64,000 bases of DNA from Loxodes magnus (lineage: Eukaryota; Ciliophora; Karyorelictea; Loxodida; Loxodidae): assembly GCA_946699065.1 (NCBI GenBank), contig CAMPDV010000379.1, positions 62,001-126,000 of the forward strand, given 5' to 3'. Below are positions 48,173 to 63,873 of the stretch, piece by piece; the stretch's first letter is position 1; each line of letters opens with the position of its first letter. The position numbers and the translations under genes are program-made. Below the pieces are notes generated by a model. It saw only the letters and a program-made list of their open reading frames with translations. It searched no databases and was not told the DNA's origin.

Positions 48173-48857
48173 ATGGCACCTAAGAAATAACAGACTTCTC
48201 CAACAAAATCAATAACTCTATATTAGAATTTTTAGATGTTTTTTCCTTCTTCAAATGGAAAATTAAAAATTAAAAAAGTTATTAATAATCTTTATTAATC
48301 AGGCTTTAGTTATATAAACTCTTTTTGAAATTTAAAAGACTGAAAATTCAATAATACGATAGGAGAATGCTCTAAATCCATCATTTTATTAATTTTAGGA
48401 GAATTTATAGACAGAATAGATCAAAAATAGAACTTTAATATATGAAAACTTTAAGCCATAAAATCCTAAATATTAAACGAATCAACGGAACTAGAGCAAC
48501 ATACTATAACGAAATATGTTCCCTTTTGAAGGATAACGATACGCTGATATTTCAAATGCACAATATATAAATTGCGTACTTGCTGCCATTTTAGACAAAA
48601 AGAAAAAACAATAATAAAAAGATAAAGAAAAATTTATTCAGTTTTATTGTAAGTAAGAAGGCTTACTTTACCGGAAAAAAATTCCACGTAAATAAAGAAA
48701 CTTCTTCATTTATTAAAAAATGAATGAATAAATAGAAAATGCTTGAAATTTGGAATAAATTAAGTAAAGTAATCTTAAGTTCATGAAGGCTTATGATAGC
48801 GTAGATTAAAGTAAATTTGAAGTGCATATATATTTTTGTAAATAAACTAAAATATGA
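48173..48857 (+). CDS. Gene C, unit 3: intact, one 25-base intron
   Basis: Same spliced length as the unit 2 copy (220 codons including stop). Intron 48278-48302. Sequence essentially identical to unit 2. Confidence 0.75.
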
Positions 48858-49692
48858 AAAACCAAATAAAGGTAAAACTGCAATATTAAATTATGTTATT
48901 TATGCTCTAAATTATAAACTTTTAATTATTTCTTCATTAAAAATATACAAATTTAAATTTAAATTTTATACTAATAAAAAAGAATATTAAAATTTAATTT
49001 TCAGAAAGCTTAAATTTGCTAAAAGTACTAAATTCTCTTTAATTTATGTAATTTACTTCCATTTTTTATATAATAAATTATCTATAATTATTATTGACTC
49101 AGGATAATTTTCTATAACTTTTTATGCTTATTATGAAAATCTAAGTTTTATTTATCAAATCAATGTTATCTTTATCCTTTTAGAAATAATTATCTTCCTT
49201 AAATTTTAATAATTTTATGGTTCTAAATTTACACTATTTGAATAAAAAAATTTTAGTTAAAGTTTGCAAAAAATATTTAATTTTATTCTAAATGATCTAT
49301 TTTCTCTTCTAATAATTATTTAATTAAAAATATTTTAACAGTAAAATAAATATAATTATTTGAGTACTTTTTATAATCTTGTTGAAAAATTATTGAGAAA
49401 CATAACTGAAAAATTTTTGTTTAATAGCAAAATAAAATTGAATGAAAGAAAATATAATAATTGTTAACTTAATAATTTACTTTAATTTTTGAATTTGATA
49501 ATTATAAATATTTTACTTACTCTCAGATAATAATTTATTTAAAATTTGCATAATTATTGCAAATTATTTAATTTAGATATTCATTCTAAGATCAAATTAT
49601 TATATTTATAATAAATATTTTGACTATTTATTTTTTATTATAATAATAATTAATTATATAGCCTAAATTATTAGGTTAAACATTTTTAAATT

Positions 49693-51016
49693 TCATTTTA
49701 TTTGTCCTTATATAATTTCTGCTGGTTTCTTCGAAGTTGCTCTAAATTTATTGTTTTTCTTTTTCTACTGCTCAGTGCTATTCTTCTAATATAATTTGCC
49801 TTTATGCTCATTCAAGTATCTTTTTCATTTTAATATTGCTTGCTTCTTTTATTGCTTTATTTATTTCTAATCCTTAGTATGATTTTCTTCTGTAAATTTT
49901 CCTCGTTCCGTACAATATAATTCAGTTTATTCCAGAATTTGTTTTTTTCTTCCATTTTTTGTTTTTTTCGTTAACTATCAGCATTATCTGACTGATTGTC
50001 ATTTTCTCTTACAATATCAGCATCTTGACTTTTTCTAGCATTTGATCCATCTCAATGTACATCAGATCTCCAAATGGTTATTTTTTTTAGATTTTTATTG
50101 CTCTAGAAGTAAATATAAAATTCTGAAAATCTCTACAACTCTACTCCTTGCCATGCATGTTGTCTTTTTATTTTATTCTTTCACCTAGATTCTAGATGTC
50201 TTTTTTCTCGTAAATTTCCTCAACCTTTTTACAATATAGTCTTTCTCTTTCACTTATTAGCTTTATTTATTATTGTTTCTTCCTTTTGTTTTCCAACTAT
50301 TCCTATAGTTTCAATATTCTTACTCGAAATTGAGAAATTTCTAGCATTTTTTACACAGATGCTTTTGAGAGTTACAATAATAACATCTTTTTGCTTGTAG
50401 TTAGGTTTAAATATTTAGTTATTTTCAACTTCTATTATCGTTGGATCATTCCTTTATTCTTTCAATTTCATTTAAAGCTGCAATTTATACTGATTTTTTT
50501 CTGTTTTTTCTAATTTGCTAATCAGTTCTTTCTGCTTCTATTGTTATTTTTGAGATTAACTGGTATGTCATGTGAAATATTTCAAAAGTGTTAATGTCTC
50601 TTTTTTAGGTCATGAGTCTCGATTCTATTTTCTCTGCATGTTCAAGATTTTTCATTAACTTTTTATTATCTTTCTTCAACTTTTTGACCTCTTTCTGAAG
50701 GTCTGGCACCATTATAATTAGCTAATCATAGCTTATTTACTATTAAGTGGTGAGATTCAAGACTTCCGAGCACATAATATTCTTAGCCTATTTCCTAGGC
50801 TTTTTTTCAGAGATGGGAGATTCATTCTAATGGATGACCTTTTTGTTACCCTTTTCCTGGTCCTAGCCTTTCTAGGATGTCGTTAACTCCTACTTTTTAG
50901 GAGCCACAAAGAATCCTGGCCTTGAGTCCTAACATTTATTTAATCTTTTGCAATTCCTTTTAGTAAATAAGATTTAAGATAGCAAATATATTTTTTTTGA
51001 TTCTAAGTGATGTCAT
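49693..51016 (-). CDS. Gene 3, unit 3: coiled coil with two CCHC zinc knuckles
   Basis: Core frame from M at complement 50773-50775 to TGA 49693-49695, 361 codons, almost identical to unit 2. Confidence 0.65.
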
Positions 51017-51936
51017 TTTATTATATATAAAAGTAGCTTCTATTGAAGCTTATTATTAAATAACTTAATTAATATTTATAAAAGTTATTTAATTTTATGA
51101 AAATATTAAGTATACTAAAAAGTCAGAATTTTTTATTTAAAGAAATCATTAAGTACGAATCACAATCTCCATACAAAGCTATATTTGAGGATTGATCTTC
51201 TCAACCTAATTTTTAGGCAGTACCAAGCCATCATAAATTCTGTAATCCAATAAGACATGCAAAAGTTTAGACTCAATCATCCTTATAAGAGCCTCATCTT
51301 CCCATACTAATTAAATTTGCACATCACCTCGTGAAATAACTAAGGGTGCAATTAGCAATAATAATAACTTGTAGTATGAGTCCTTGTATCATTTCCCTTT
51401 AGTACCATATTTAATTAAATTAAAATAAATTAAAATAGTTAAATTAATTTTTTGTAGTTGCATTATATTTTTTAATTACATGAGAACATTCAACTATATT
51501 ATAAGATATCTATAAGCGAAATCCTAATTTCTTAAAATTGCTTATTTAAATTAAAAAAAATAAATATTATGAATAATTTTAAAAATAATTAAAGCTTTAC
51601 AAAATATTTTTGATTAAATAATTATAAAAAATAAATTATTTTAATCTTTTCATAATATAAGAAATACTTTATTTTTAACTATGAAAAAAATAATAGTATA
51701 TAACTATATAAAAATAGACAGAAGAAATAAAAGGAAATAAATTTTTATTTTCTTCATTAAAAGAGCTGATTATAAAACAAAAGAGAAAAAATTATGAAAT
51801 TTTACAATTCTAAAGAAAAGTTTTAATTTTATTAATATTATAAATTTTATTCTTAAAAATATATTATAAAATAAATATTAAATTATTATGTAAATTAATA
51901 TTTATGAAGTTTTTAAAGCTCTAAAGCTCTATTGTC

Positions 51937-53830
51937 TCATTTTGTGGTAATTTTAATAATTTTAATTTTATCGTTTTAATCATATAAAGATATTGCTGGG
52001 TAATAAGTTTTTTTTTGAAAATCTATATTGCCAAAACAATTTTTTTAACTATAGGAATTGCAACTGAAACCTACACAAAAGCTTACACTTTATTAATTCG
52101 TATCAATTGTCATTCTAATTGATTCATCTTTTTAAATCTTAAATTTACAGATTTATCCTTCATTATCATTATTATAAATAAGTCAATCTTTATTGACTTA
52201 GAAATATAAACCCCACCCTGACTATATGAATGCTAAATGATTATTTTTGATCTTTCAATTATAATTATTAGTAGTAATTCCTATCATAATACTATTAAAT
52301 GACTCTATTTAAAGGTCTATTTCACAAATCTTTCCATGTTAAATATCGAAACCAAGTAAAGTAGTACCCTATCCAGAATCAGATTTTCATGCTTGACTAT
52401 TTTCATCAGTGAAATAAAGACTAGTATGAGCTTTATTTGCATCAAATCTTCAAAATAACTTTTATAGTAATGGATAGAATATCGAAAAATTAGATTGATT
52501 TTAATAGTATGTTTCTAAATTTTTATTATCTTAATCTAAATTTTAAAATAAACTAAGACCTTAAGTTATATTTTTTCCTACTTAGTTAAATAAGTTATCA
52601 ATTTTATCAAACTTTTAGGTAATATTTGCTAAGCTTTACTACTGGATTTGCTTTACGTTATAAAGTTAATTTTAAATTTGCTTTATTATTAGTTCTTGAA
52701 ATTAAAATTAACTTTATATCTTGCTTTAATTTTAAATTATTAAAGTAAATTAACTCTAAAGCTATTTAAACTCTTATAAAGTTTGATTTTATTCTTAAGT
52801 TATATTGTTTTGTATCTGATACTGATTCTCTCCTTATTTAATTGTCTAATTTTAAAGTAATTTATCAATTTAGTCTTATTTTTTATTTTCTTTTTTATAG
52901 TTGACTTAATTTCTAGTTTATCTAATCAATTTAGTCTTCAATTTCTTAAAATCTTGTTTTTTCTTTATTATTTTTTTAGGTTATTTAGTTTTGTACTCGT
53001 ATTTATTGCTCAGTTTCATATTTAGCATCAATTTAATCTTAAAGTCATTGTTTCCTTGAGATTTACTTCTAATTTTCTTTTTACATATAACTCAGATTTT
53101 GATTTATATTGCTAAATTAATTTATTCTTGCTTAAACTCTTACTAAACTGTATTTTTTTTCTTAAATAATGTTTGATTAAGTTAATTAAAAGTCTTATGA
53201 TAAACTATTCGCAAATTCTGCAAACTATTAGTCTTATGAGGATTATTTTCCTTTTTTACTTTATAGTTGATTTAAATCCTAACTAACTTAAACTAGACCA
53301 TTCTAATTTTATTAGAATTAAAATTTATCATATTAAGCAATCATCTTAATTTTATTTTTATTCTAGCTTATTTTTTATTTTATTTGCTAAATTTCTTATT
53401 TTTATTTTTACTAATTATTCTGCATCGTATTTTTGTCTAAAATTTAGCTTTATTATGTAAACTCTTATTATTCAGTTGATAAAGTTTAAATGTATTCTTG
53501 TTGCTAATTTTCTTAATATTTTTCTTAGTTTCTTTAATTTTCTAATGAACTTCACGAAATTTAAATCAATTAAACTTAGTTTTCTAGTTCTCTTGTTTTT
53601 TTGAAAAGATAAATAAAAAACCACTGAAAAAATGAAATAAATTAAAATTTTAGAAATCCTATCTCTTTTTATTTTATTTTCTATTTCCTAGTGGTTCATT
53701 TTCATTTTTGAGCTAATAGTTATTAAACATTAGTGATTTACCTAATCTTCGATTAAGATTTATAAGCCACAATGATTACATTTTAATTCAAATTATTTTT
53801 GAATAACAAATATTTTTCAAGATCCTACAT
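51937..53830 (-). pseudogene. Gene B, unit 3: broken SPRY paralogue
   Basis: 1894 bases. It adds two single-T gains (for example in the run near 52890) to the breaks shared with units 1 and 2, so decay or homopolymer error continues in this copy. Confidence 0.6.
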
Positions 53831-54265
53831 TTTTTATAAAGAATAGATAATTTTATATTTAATTATTCTAATTACAATATAATTTTTTCAGTAGATTTAT
53901 TTCAATTTAATACTTTTAGTTTTTTAGTCTTTTTTAAGAAATCTAATCTACAATTTTTTTTAAAAGTTTTTAAATAAATATTTATGTGCTTTTTTGAAAG
54001 ATAATTTTTAAATGAAAAATTGATTGCTTTATTAGATAAATATATATAATTATTTTATGTGTTCTGTAATCAAATTATTTGATTTATTTTTATTTTTGCT
54101 TAAAATAGATTAAATATTTCCTTTATTTCAATTTTTCTTTTATCTTTAAATTAATATTACCTTATTTCTTTATATTAAAATCTTTATTTACTTAAAGATT
54201 ATTTAAATTAAAAATTTTTATACATTTTTTTTGTTTTATAAGGTTTTTATTTTTATTTAAATATA

Positions 54266-55030
54266 AGTATAGTTTTTTTTTCTTAGTTTATTTTGTTCAA
54301 ATACTTTTTCACTCATAAAAATCTTCATATATGATCTCTTAGAATTATCTTATATTTATTTCCTTTTAATTTTCATTTATTCAATAAAATTTCTGCGGTT
54401 ATTTAGATCTTCTTATTCTTCAGTAATTTTATTATCAAGTCTGACAATGAAGTGTAATAACCACAATTTTAGTGAGGATTATTTTCATTTCTTGCTACAC
54501 TACTTCAATTTCTTAATGACGTATGAAATGTAAGTATTTTCATCCGTAATTTCCAAAAGGCATGCAGCTTATTCTACATACTTTTTTGAAATTTTGTCTG
54601 TATCACCTTTTAAAAACTTAAAATTTAATGTCTTAATCGAAACTGTATTATTTACTTAAGCATCAATAGCATCGTCTTGCTCATCTTATAATCTGTCAGA
54701 ATATAATTATTGAAAATTCTTACTTTTTTTTAATTCAATATCTTTAGGAATAGTTCCTCACTTTTCGCTTCATTTTTATTTTTTATTTTCTTATTTTGTT
54801 CATTTAGATATTTTACTTCCTATAAATCCTTGACTAAAACATCTTTTTTTAATTGCAGGGTCATGATTTTAACTAAAGCGTTTATTAACATATCTCTTAT
54901 CTTCTATAGACTTTTAAATTGCTACTATATGATTTTATACTTTATTACTTATAATATAAATCAAAGTTAATAAAGCTATATTATTTCTTCATTTAGCTAT
55001 CCTTAGTGATTGTTTAGATGCCACAAACAT
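54266..55030 (-). CDS. Gene D, unit 3 (compensating indels)
   Basis: Has the same inserted base as unit 2 but also lost one T near 54763 (CACTTTTCGC), so exon 1 is again 510 bases with a short shifted stretch between the two changes. Intron 54495-54520 kept. Confidence 0.5.
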
Positions 55031-57904
55031 GTTTCTGTTAAATCAGAGAGATTATATTTAAATTAGTTAGGTTTCATCTAAAAGAGAAAATTTGATTAGA
55101 AATGAAGATAGAATTGGAATGACATGAGTAATGGAAGGAGAGAAGAAGAGAGATTTTTAAAACTTTATTTTTAATACCTGAGTAATCTGGTATCCAGCAT
55201 GAAAAGATGAAAATCCTCTATAATTGCGAAACTTAATTTATCCTATTATTATTACATCTCTTCTGTTATTTTTATTTTTCTATTTTACTTCTTATGTTAA
55301 TTTAGACATTTTAAGTAATTTAATTTAAATATTACTAATTTTTAGATAAAAGATTAAAATCATATTAATATACAATAAATCTATTCATATATGCTTAGTA
55401 GTATCTTTTTAAATAAGTTTAATCATTTTATTCATTTCTTTACGATTTAACTTTAATTACCTATAAATTTTTTAATACTTTAAATATAAATTTTATGTAG
55501 TTTTATTATATTTAAGATATCATGTATGCTAAATTAAAGATAAGCTATTTTTATTTTATTATATCATTTAAATAGGGTGGAAAGCCCTTTCCTTCGGATG
55601 CTGCTTGGAGGCCCAGCAAGGCAACAAAAAAATGAGCGTGGGCGGAGGATAAATCGGAGGAAGAGAAACTAATTACAAGAGAAGGAAGATGTGACAAGCT
55701 GGAGAACTCTGAATGCCAGGAGGAAACTTTCTTCATCATAGGTTGGGGAAATGTACCCGTAATCGCATATTGCATACTATGCTTTGGAGGGAAAAATTGC
55801 AGGGACGTACTGCAGGAAGAGAAAATAAGGAAAGAGAGACCTATAAAAAAATTTCGACATTAAATAAAATTAATTTAAAGAGCCGCGCACCAACAAGAGT
55901 ACTATGCGCTCTATAATCTAATTTATTTATTTATTTAACTAGATTCTTTAATTTAATTTAGATAATGAAGTAGTCAGTAATATATGTTAAAGAACCTTTA
56001 AGCGTTTTTTAAGAAAAGGAGAGCTTACGCTTTTCCTTTCAGTGAGTTATAAAAATCAAAGTAGCGTGGCTTGTCTAGCAGTTGATGCGCATGGAGACAT
56101 AGTCTTCTGGTAGGCAAAGTCTATTTAAAAATGAATTTTCCATTTGTACATTCTTCCGCCAGGATAACGGTAGAGGCGATTTTCATTCTTCTTAAATTTT
56201 GACAACTTTCGTCTTTTTTCTTGTTCGCTTATTCCTCCTAATAAGTTTTAAATTATCAGTAGTTCCTCTATTTTCTATGTAAGTTCTTCATTATCTATAG
56301 AAGTTTCAAGCACTAGCATACAAGTAGAACTATTTCTGAGTTTTGGCTTATTGGTGTCTTACAGGAGAAGGAGAATAGGTAAGGAATGTTCATTCTCTTC
56401 TTAGTTTCATCATTTTAGTATCTATTAATTACTGTTATACCTTTTCTTGGTATTATACTACTTCTCAAGAGACTTTATTAGTTATTTTCTAAGGTCTTTC
56501 ACTTAATCTCTAAGTTCCTGGACTTCTTCTCAAAGTGAGTCTGGATTTCTAGTTTAGAGCCACCCCATTGCCATGCTAATTATTACATATCATTTTTTAA
56601 CTTTGAGCCTTTCACCACCCAGTTAAGCTCGCCAATTATCATTGCTATTGTATCAGATTCCTTTTTAAATAAATTTCCTTATTCTCTTGCTTACTAGAAA
56701 TTTCTTTCTGTGAAAATTCAATTAGATTCAATAATTAAGATTAACTTTTTTATTTTACTAATTTAATTTGTTCTAAAAATTAATTTAAATATCCAATAGA
56801 TTTTACTTTTTTTCTATCTGCTATATCTTTCTTCAAAGTTTTTAGTAGATTACATTATTTTTTCTTTTTTTTCTTGAATTAAAAAGTTTATTTTCTAAGC
56901 AAAACAATAATGCTAATTTTCCAAGCTAGTTTTTTCTATAATCTTCAATAATTTTAGCATTCCTATTTACTTGAAAATTTGCTTTATTTATCAATAAATT
57001 AATAATCTTATGCATTTTTTAATATTTTCCTTCTTTTTTCCTCGTTTCCTTTTATTTATACGAAAGCTTATTTTATTTTTATCTATTAAATAAAAGTTAA
57101 TAAAGCTATATTAGCTTGAGATACTTTTGATAATTTTAAAATTGATATTTAATATATCAATTAAATATAAAAATTGAATATAAATAATACAAAAATATTG
57201 ATTAAATTCTTTTATAATTAAATATTTTATATTTATAAGCTTTTTAAGTTCTTAAATGAAAACTACAATATTTTTAAATATGCTCATTCATGTTTATTTT
57301 TCAAAAAAAGTTAGTTAAAATATAATAATAGTAATTATGAATGAAAATATAAGTATTTAAAATGTTTAATTTATTTATGTTAAAGGTACATTTAATAAAT
57401 AATTTATTTATTTCTCATTTTTTATTTAATTAAAAGAAGATTACTTGAAGTGTTTTTAATTAATTATTAAAAATGTCACCTTTAAAAATATTTAATTTTA
57501 CAATGTGCTTTTCTTGTGAAGATGGCTTGATTATATTTAATTTTTTTAGTGGTAAATAACTTAAATTTGGATGTTTAAAATTAGTTATTTTTGAATTGAT
57601 TAAATGAAAAATTGACGTTTAATTTAATCTAGCATAGAAATAATTTTAGACTAATAAATACTTGAATCTATCAAATTTGATATAATGATATTTTAAATAT
57701 ATTTGCTGTTTTTGTTTAAAGACTCAAAGAATTTTCTATTAACAGAATACTTAAAATATAAACAATAAATAGTAAAGTTTTAATATTTTTCTTATAATTT
57801 GTATAGATTTATATTTGAATAACGATTAAAAAATTATAATAAGATCACTAAATTATTTATATATAGGTTATATACTAACATATAAACTATAAATATTAAA
57901 AAAA

Positions 57905-58777
57905 ATGGAATAATAGATCCGTCTTTCAAAAAACTAAATAAGGAAAGCAAGACAATAATAAGATCTAGCTCTTCACCTGAAGGAAAAATAATGATAGGTC
58001 CAGCCGAGTCAGTTAATCCACAAACTTAGAGTAACAACTTTCTTCAAGAGTAAATTGAAAAAATGAAAGCAATTATCATTAAATAAGATGAAATGATATT
58101 CAATTACGGAGATCGAATTCGAGAACTTATGGATTGCATCGAAGATTAAAACAACGAATTAAAAATATTGAGAAGCTAGCTAATAAAAAGAAGTTTAGTT
58201 ACAGAATAGTAATTATAAAAAATGTCATAATCAAATTTTAAATAATCTCAATGCATGATTAAAGAAGAAACTCCAATCCAATTTTAGAATACAGAATAAA
58301 ATAAACCTAGTTAAGAATAGGCAAGCACAGATTTAACTAAAAGAATTGAACAACTGGAAAATAAAATATTTAAAAAGAAGAACACTGAGAAATAAATAAA
58401 AAAATTGTTGGTATTGCTACTCACGAAATCACTTACTAAGACACTGCAAAGAATGAAAGAATTTACAGATAAGAGAAGAGCAGAAAACATGAAAGCTTTA
58501 AATAAACTATGGATTACTGAAAATGGAGTTTGCAAACATAAAACTTTTAATACGCAACAAAGAAAATTAATAATGGTAACCATCCACTTACAAAAAAGGT
58601 CGGTGAAGACTTACCACGTAAAAAAATTGGTCTGCAGGTACCTGGTTGAAAGCCCAGGGATAGCAAACTTTTATTTAACGCTAAGTTCATTTTTATTATT
58701 ATTATAAACTATAAATATCTATAATTTGGTATATTTTAATAGCTGAATAATAAAATGCTTATTTTCTAAAATTATGA
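57905..58777 (+). CDS. Gene 1, unit 4
   Basis: The octanucleotide is gone apart from GCAAGA (57947-57952). The coil frame extends upstream as DPSFKKLNKESKTIIRSSSS without a nearby ATG in frame. Knuckle from 58406. Confidence 0.55.
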
Positions 58778-60909
58778 GAAAAATTAAAAATTTGAAATAT
58801 AAAATAATAATAGTTAATTAAACTACACTTATAATCATTTTTAGCATCTTTGCTTTATTCAAATTATTATATTTTCTGAGAACCTAATATTATGCAAATA
58901 TAATCTTATAACTTTAGATTTTAACTTTAATTTATTCTTTAGGTTGAAACAGGAAAAATCATTATTAATTAGAGCTTTCTTTAAAACTGAATAAAAGTAA
59001 TTAAACAAATCTTTATAAATTAATTAGTCAAAAATAAAACTTAAATTTGTTTAAGAATGGACATATAATAAGTAAAGATGATAATACATCAATCTTGTTA
59101 TATTCTAAAAAGAAATAATTTATTTTCTATTCATTTGTAACATAAAGCATAAAGCATTTATAAATTGTATATTAAAAGTAAAAATTATATTTCTAATTTT
59201 CCTTTTTTATCAAAATGCTTAATTTACAAGAGACAACTTATAAGCATTTAAAAATTAAAAATGAGAAAAGTTATATACTATTAGATTTTAGTTTTGACTA
59301 ATTGTATAAGTCTAAGCGTTTTAGAAATTCTTGAAGTTTAGTAGAGAAAATAATATAATTTAGTTAAATTTTTATAATATAATAGTTATTTAATTTTAAT
59401 TTAACATACTTCTATTTATTTAAGCGTCTTTTTTAAACTTAATCTAAAATATTTGTATAATTTTATTTTAATTTACAAATAAAAAAAGCATACTTCTTTC
59501 CTAAAATTTAGGAGTTTAAAATAGATATAATTTTAAATCAATTTATAATTATTTTCGAATTACATTAAATATTTTTGTCTTAATACTTTATTTTTAATTT
59601 AGCATAAGTAAACATATAAGGGTATTTTAAGAGAAAGATAGAAAAATAGATTAAATATAAGTAAAGAAGCTTTATTTTAATGAGGTAATATATAAACGAA
59701 AATGAATAATAGGTATATCGAATAAAAACTTTCCTGAAGATAAAATGTTTACTTATTTTTACTTATATTAAACACTTTTAATACCATTTTTAAAGTAAAT
59801 TGAGTTATTTATTCATGTCTGATTGTTTAAATTTAACTATTTTCAAAATTAATTATTTAAATAACTTATCTAATTAATTTATTCAAAAATCAATTCAAAT
59901 AATTAAATAGCAATTGAATCACAAAAATTAAATAATTCATTTAATGTTTTAAAGCTTAAATATTAAAGCTAAAGACTTTCTTAATTTAGACATTTATAGT
60001 TTATTCTCTTTAATTTTAACTATAAAACAACTATATATAGTTTTAAAGTTAAACGCATTCATTTTTCATAAATTTACTTCTTAGATAATGCTAAATAAGA
60101 TTGAAATTTTCATAAATGTTAAATGATTAAATCAAAATTATTTCTAGAGTTAATTTGCAAATTTATTTTGCTTATCATAATTTTCTTATCATTACTAATT
60201 AAAACTTACACTATTTTATTACCCTATTTTTAACAATATATGCTGATTTAGTAATTACTAAGAATTTGTAAGATTTAAATATTAAAATTCCTGTTAAATT
60301 GCCATCATAAACAAATTTATTTTATATAGAAATTTTAGATAAATAAATATGCTTATAGAGCACCTCGTTGGCTCGCAGCTCTTTCAATTTAATATTAATA
60401 TTAAATATTAAAAAAGTGTTCTCATCTTCATATTGTCATTCTAACCCTCCAATTAGTCATGACAGCTTATCCAAATGTGGAATCTGTTTATTAAAAAATT
60501 ATTCATGAGTTTTTAACCAAATGCTCCAGTCTTCTTGAATAAGACCTTAGAATTGTAATTAAGTCAATTGCAGCTCATTAATAAAGCATTCATACTGCTA
60601 TCGAGAACCCTTTAGCAAGTTGTGATTGTCTCTTCCGAGTTTGTTTACCCTTTTCCGTGGTAGCATCTAGTGCAGGATTACTCGCAGTGATATATACACT
60701 GCGCCAAATTACCTACTAATTCTCCTGACAGCCATTTGATTATATTTGAATATTGTAATTTTAATAATGTTTGTTTGATTAAATAAAAGAAGCAATCAAT
60801 TTAAATTAGAGAAAAAAGAGAAAATAGACTAAAAGAATATATATTTTGATTATTAAGAAACTAATTATTGTTTTTAATTAAAATTTATATAGTAGTACAG
60901 GATAAAATA

Positions 60910-61596
60910 ATGGAACATTTCTTGCAAAAAGTCTCTTCTAAACAGGATTCCAATCAAATTACGATTAGCAAAATATACTTTAACAACTCAAAATTATGCA
61001 ATCAAATATTTCTAATCTTTTAAGACATGTAAAAAAGCTTGGAGGAAAAATTGCATATTTGATCTCTAACACGTAAGAATAAAAAACTGAAAGTACTCAG
61101 CAAATATCAAAATCGAATAATTAGAAACAAAATTTCACCAATTCGCTGAGCTGATCGTAAGCATACTCCTTTAAAATATGTTGATGAATTACTCGATCGA
61201 TGTAGAACCTGATCAACCAGAAAAATTTTTATAATATAATTGATTTTAGATAGGGAGGAGAAATCCTTCCAATGCGATTGATTGAAACTCTGGTACCAGG
61301 AAGTACCCCGTGTGAAGGCCTGAACAAGAATCTTTGCAGGAGCCAAGAATATCAAGACTGAGGCATCAAGTAACAATATGTTGAACGATGCCTGAGAATA
61401 AGGTCTCTTTAGGGAAGCACTCCGACACTGGCCCTATAGGAGACGAGAATATCCAAGGGATGTTAGCCCAGGGAAGAATGCAATGTAATACGTTTTTTAA
61501 CTTTAAAGAACTTTAATTAAAGAGCTGCGCGCTATCGTAGTGCTACGCACTCTATAATCTTTGTTTTTTTTATAAAAATAAGAAAAAAAATGGTGA
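60910..61596 (+). CDS. Gene E, unit 4
   Basis: Full-length in the unit 1 frame (684 bases from ATG to the TGA at 61594), with Glu for Asp at the GAGGAG codons near 61255. Confidence 0.6.
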
Positions 61597-62483
61597 TATT
61601 AAAGGATATTTGGACATACACCAAGATACTTCTGATATTTAAAACGAAAGCAATAACAAGAAAATTTAAAAATATGATAATCTTTTAGTAATTTATATTG
61701 CATTCCAGAAGGGCTGTTATGCTTGAAAAAATTGTACAAATGGAGTGAAATCTTGATGAATTGATCATGCGCAGCAAGAAGAAATTATAATATGATTGGA
61801 ATTGAACTTGGCTGAAGGAAGACTCTTTAATAAAAAGATAACTTAATACATCAAGATATGTATTAAAAGAAAATGATCCAGAAGAAGAATTGAAATAGAA
61901 TATTTAACAAAAATAATAAACTTTACAGTGATGAAACTGATTGAAAGGTGTAATCACTATAATTAATTATTATCATTATTATAATATTTCTATATAGAAA
62001 AAAGGGTTATAAAAGAATAAATTTCTTAAATAAAAAATATTATTTTTATTTAATTCTAAATATAAGCTTTTCAGAGATTAGTAAAGAAAGATAAAAGATT
62101 ATCTCTTAATTTTTTATTCATTCTAAATCTTTTAGAACATACAATGAAAGCTCACTTTCTATAAATTTGTAAATTATTTATACAATAAAGCTTTAAAATT
62201 TAGCTGCATTTAAGTAGACAAAATTATAAACATAGCATAAAGAATTTCAAAAGAAATAAATAATAAATTAATTATTTAATATACTCATTGCATAGTATCA
62301 AAACCAAAAAGTGTTATTGAAAGAATTGTCTCCAGTTTTGGAATGAACTAGAAATAAACTTCCGAAATAATTTTCTTAATATTAAGAATTGTCGTTAACT
62401 TAGAATGGTATATAAAAATTCTAGTATGATACGAAATCTCATATCTAAAAATTAGACAGAGAAAAAGGGCAAGATAATGAAAT

Positions 62484-63765
62484 ATGAATATTCACCAACT
62501 AAGTGAAAAGCAAGTTGTTTTAAGAGCTTAAAAAATCAATATTAAGATGAATGATAAAAAAGACATTAAAATTAATCAAAACAAAATTACTTTAAGATGT
62601 TATCTAAGTAAATTAAAAAAAATTCTAACTCGGAGAAAAAATATAAATCAGTAATGTGCAAGAATTAAACTTATGAAAAGTGAGTTAATGAAAGCCATGA
62701 GATTTACTCACCAATAAATTCGTAAGTAGGAGAAACCCATTGAAAGTGAGGATTCGTCTTCCTCATATGAAGAGAAACACTTTGTAGGAGAAAAAACGAA
62801 TCTCATTAAGTTGGAAATCTATTATTCAATATATCTAAGTAAGAAGAGGCAATCTTTAACCTTTCAGATTAATTAAGATCCATTTTTACTTAGTACAAAG
62901 TGTTTAACGAAGAACTCGACCAAACAAAGACTTTACTTGTCATAAATAAGCACATAACAAGAGAATAAATATGATTATAGTGCTAATAATCATCTAGTTA
63001 AGTAGTATCAATGCAGATAGAAAACCCTGTATACTAGTAGCCACTTCCTAAAATCTAATAAAAAAATATTGGCTCAACTTAAAAGAACAAAAATAGAGGA
63101 ATTTCTGAAAGATTAGAGAAAATAGAAAGAATCCTTACCAAGAGGCAAAAAAAGCAAGTAATCAGAAAAAGATATTGATATTGCAAATAAACATAACATT
63201 TAATTAGAAACTCTAAAGACGTTAAAAACCTTCAAGTAAAAAAAAGTAAAAGAACCGATAAGACAGATCTCAAGACTTTGAATTACAAGAGAAGGAATTT
63301 ACAAAAAAAATTTAATTCAAAAACTTAGAGAGAGCAAGTTGGTCAATCTTCCTAAAAAAAGGTCATGGAACCCTGCCACGCAAAATTTAATGGGCCGCCT
63401 CGATCAAGTTGAAATCCCTGAAGAAGGTAAACATTTATATTGACTACTAGTTTATGTTATTATTATTATGTTACCTAAGTAATTAAGTGGCTATAAAGCC
63501 TAAAAAACCAAAAAATCTGGCTTTTGGAAACACCCTTTGTTTGAAGAAAAATCTAGAATCTTGGCAGGAGCCATGAGAGAAAGGACTTGAGACTTTGAGT
63601 AGATTTTACGTTGAAAGATATCAGGAAATTAAGCTTTTTTGGGTGATAATCTGATTACAGCCTAAAAGAAGAAATAAATTTTAAGGAAATGTTAGCATTG
63701 AAAAAGATTTAATGAAGAAATGTTTTTAACTTAAAAATATTATAAAAAGAGCATCACGATATTGA
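62484..63765 (+). CDS. Gene 2, unit 4
   Basis: Same start and degenerate knuckle. It has the two-T version between frames and the added AAG near 63668 seen in unit 3, a mixture of unit 1-type and unit 3-type variants. An A is missing at about 62796. Confidence 0.5.
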
Positions 63766-63873
63766 GGATCATTGAAATAAATATATAGATATTTAAATGA
63801 AGAATCTTTAAAAATTAGCAAATTATTAGTAATTTTAAATCAATATTTGATTAAATGTTAATAGTTAAATATC

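Larger units (their letters stand above)
37106..55245. repeat. Macro-repeat unit 3 (~18.14 kb)
   Basis: Collinear with units 1 and 2. It is shorter because the octanucleotide has almost collapsed (one full copy) and only four 180-bp subrepeats are present. It has a unique extra T near 45264 that joins the zinc-knuckle frame to the downstream RILAGA frame of gene 2. Confidence 0.97.
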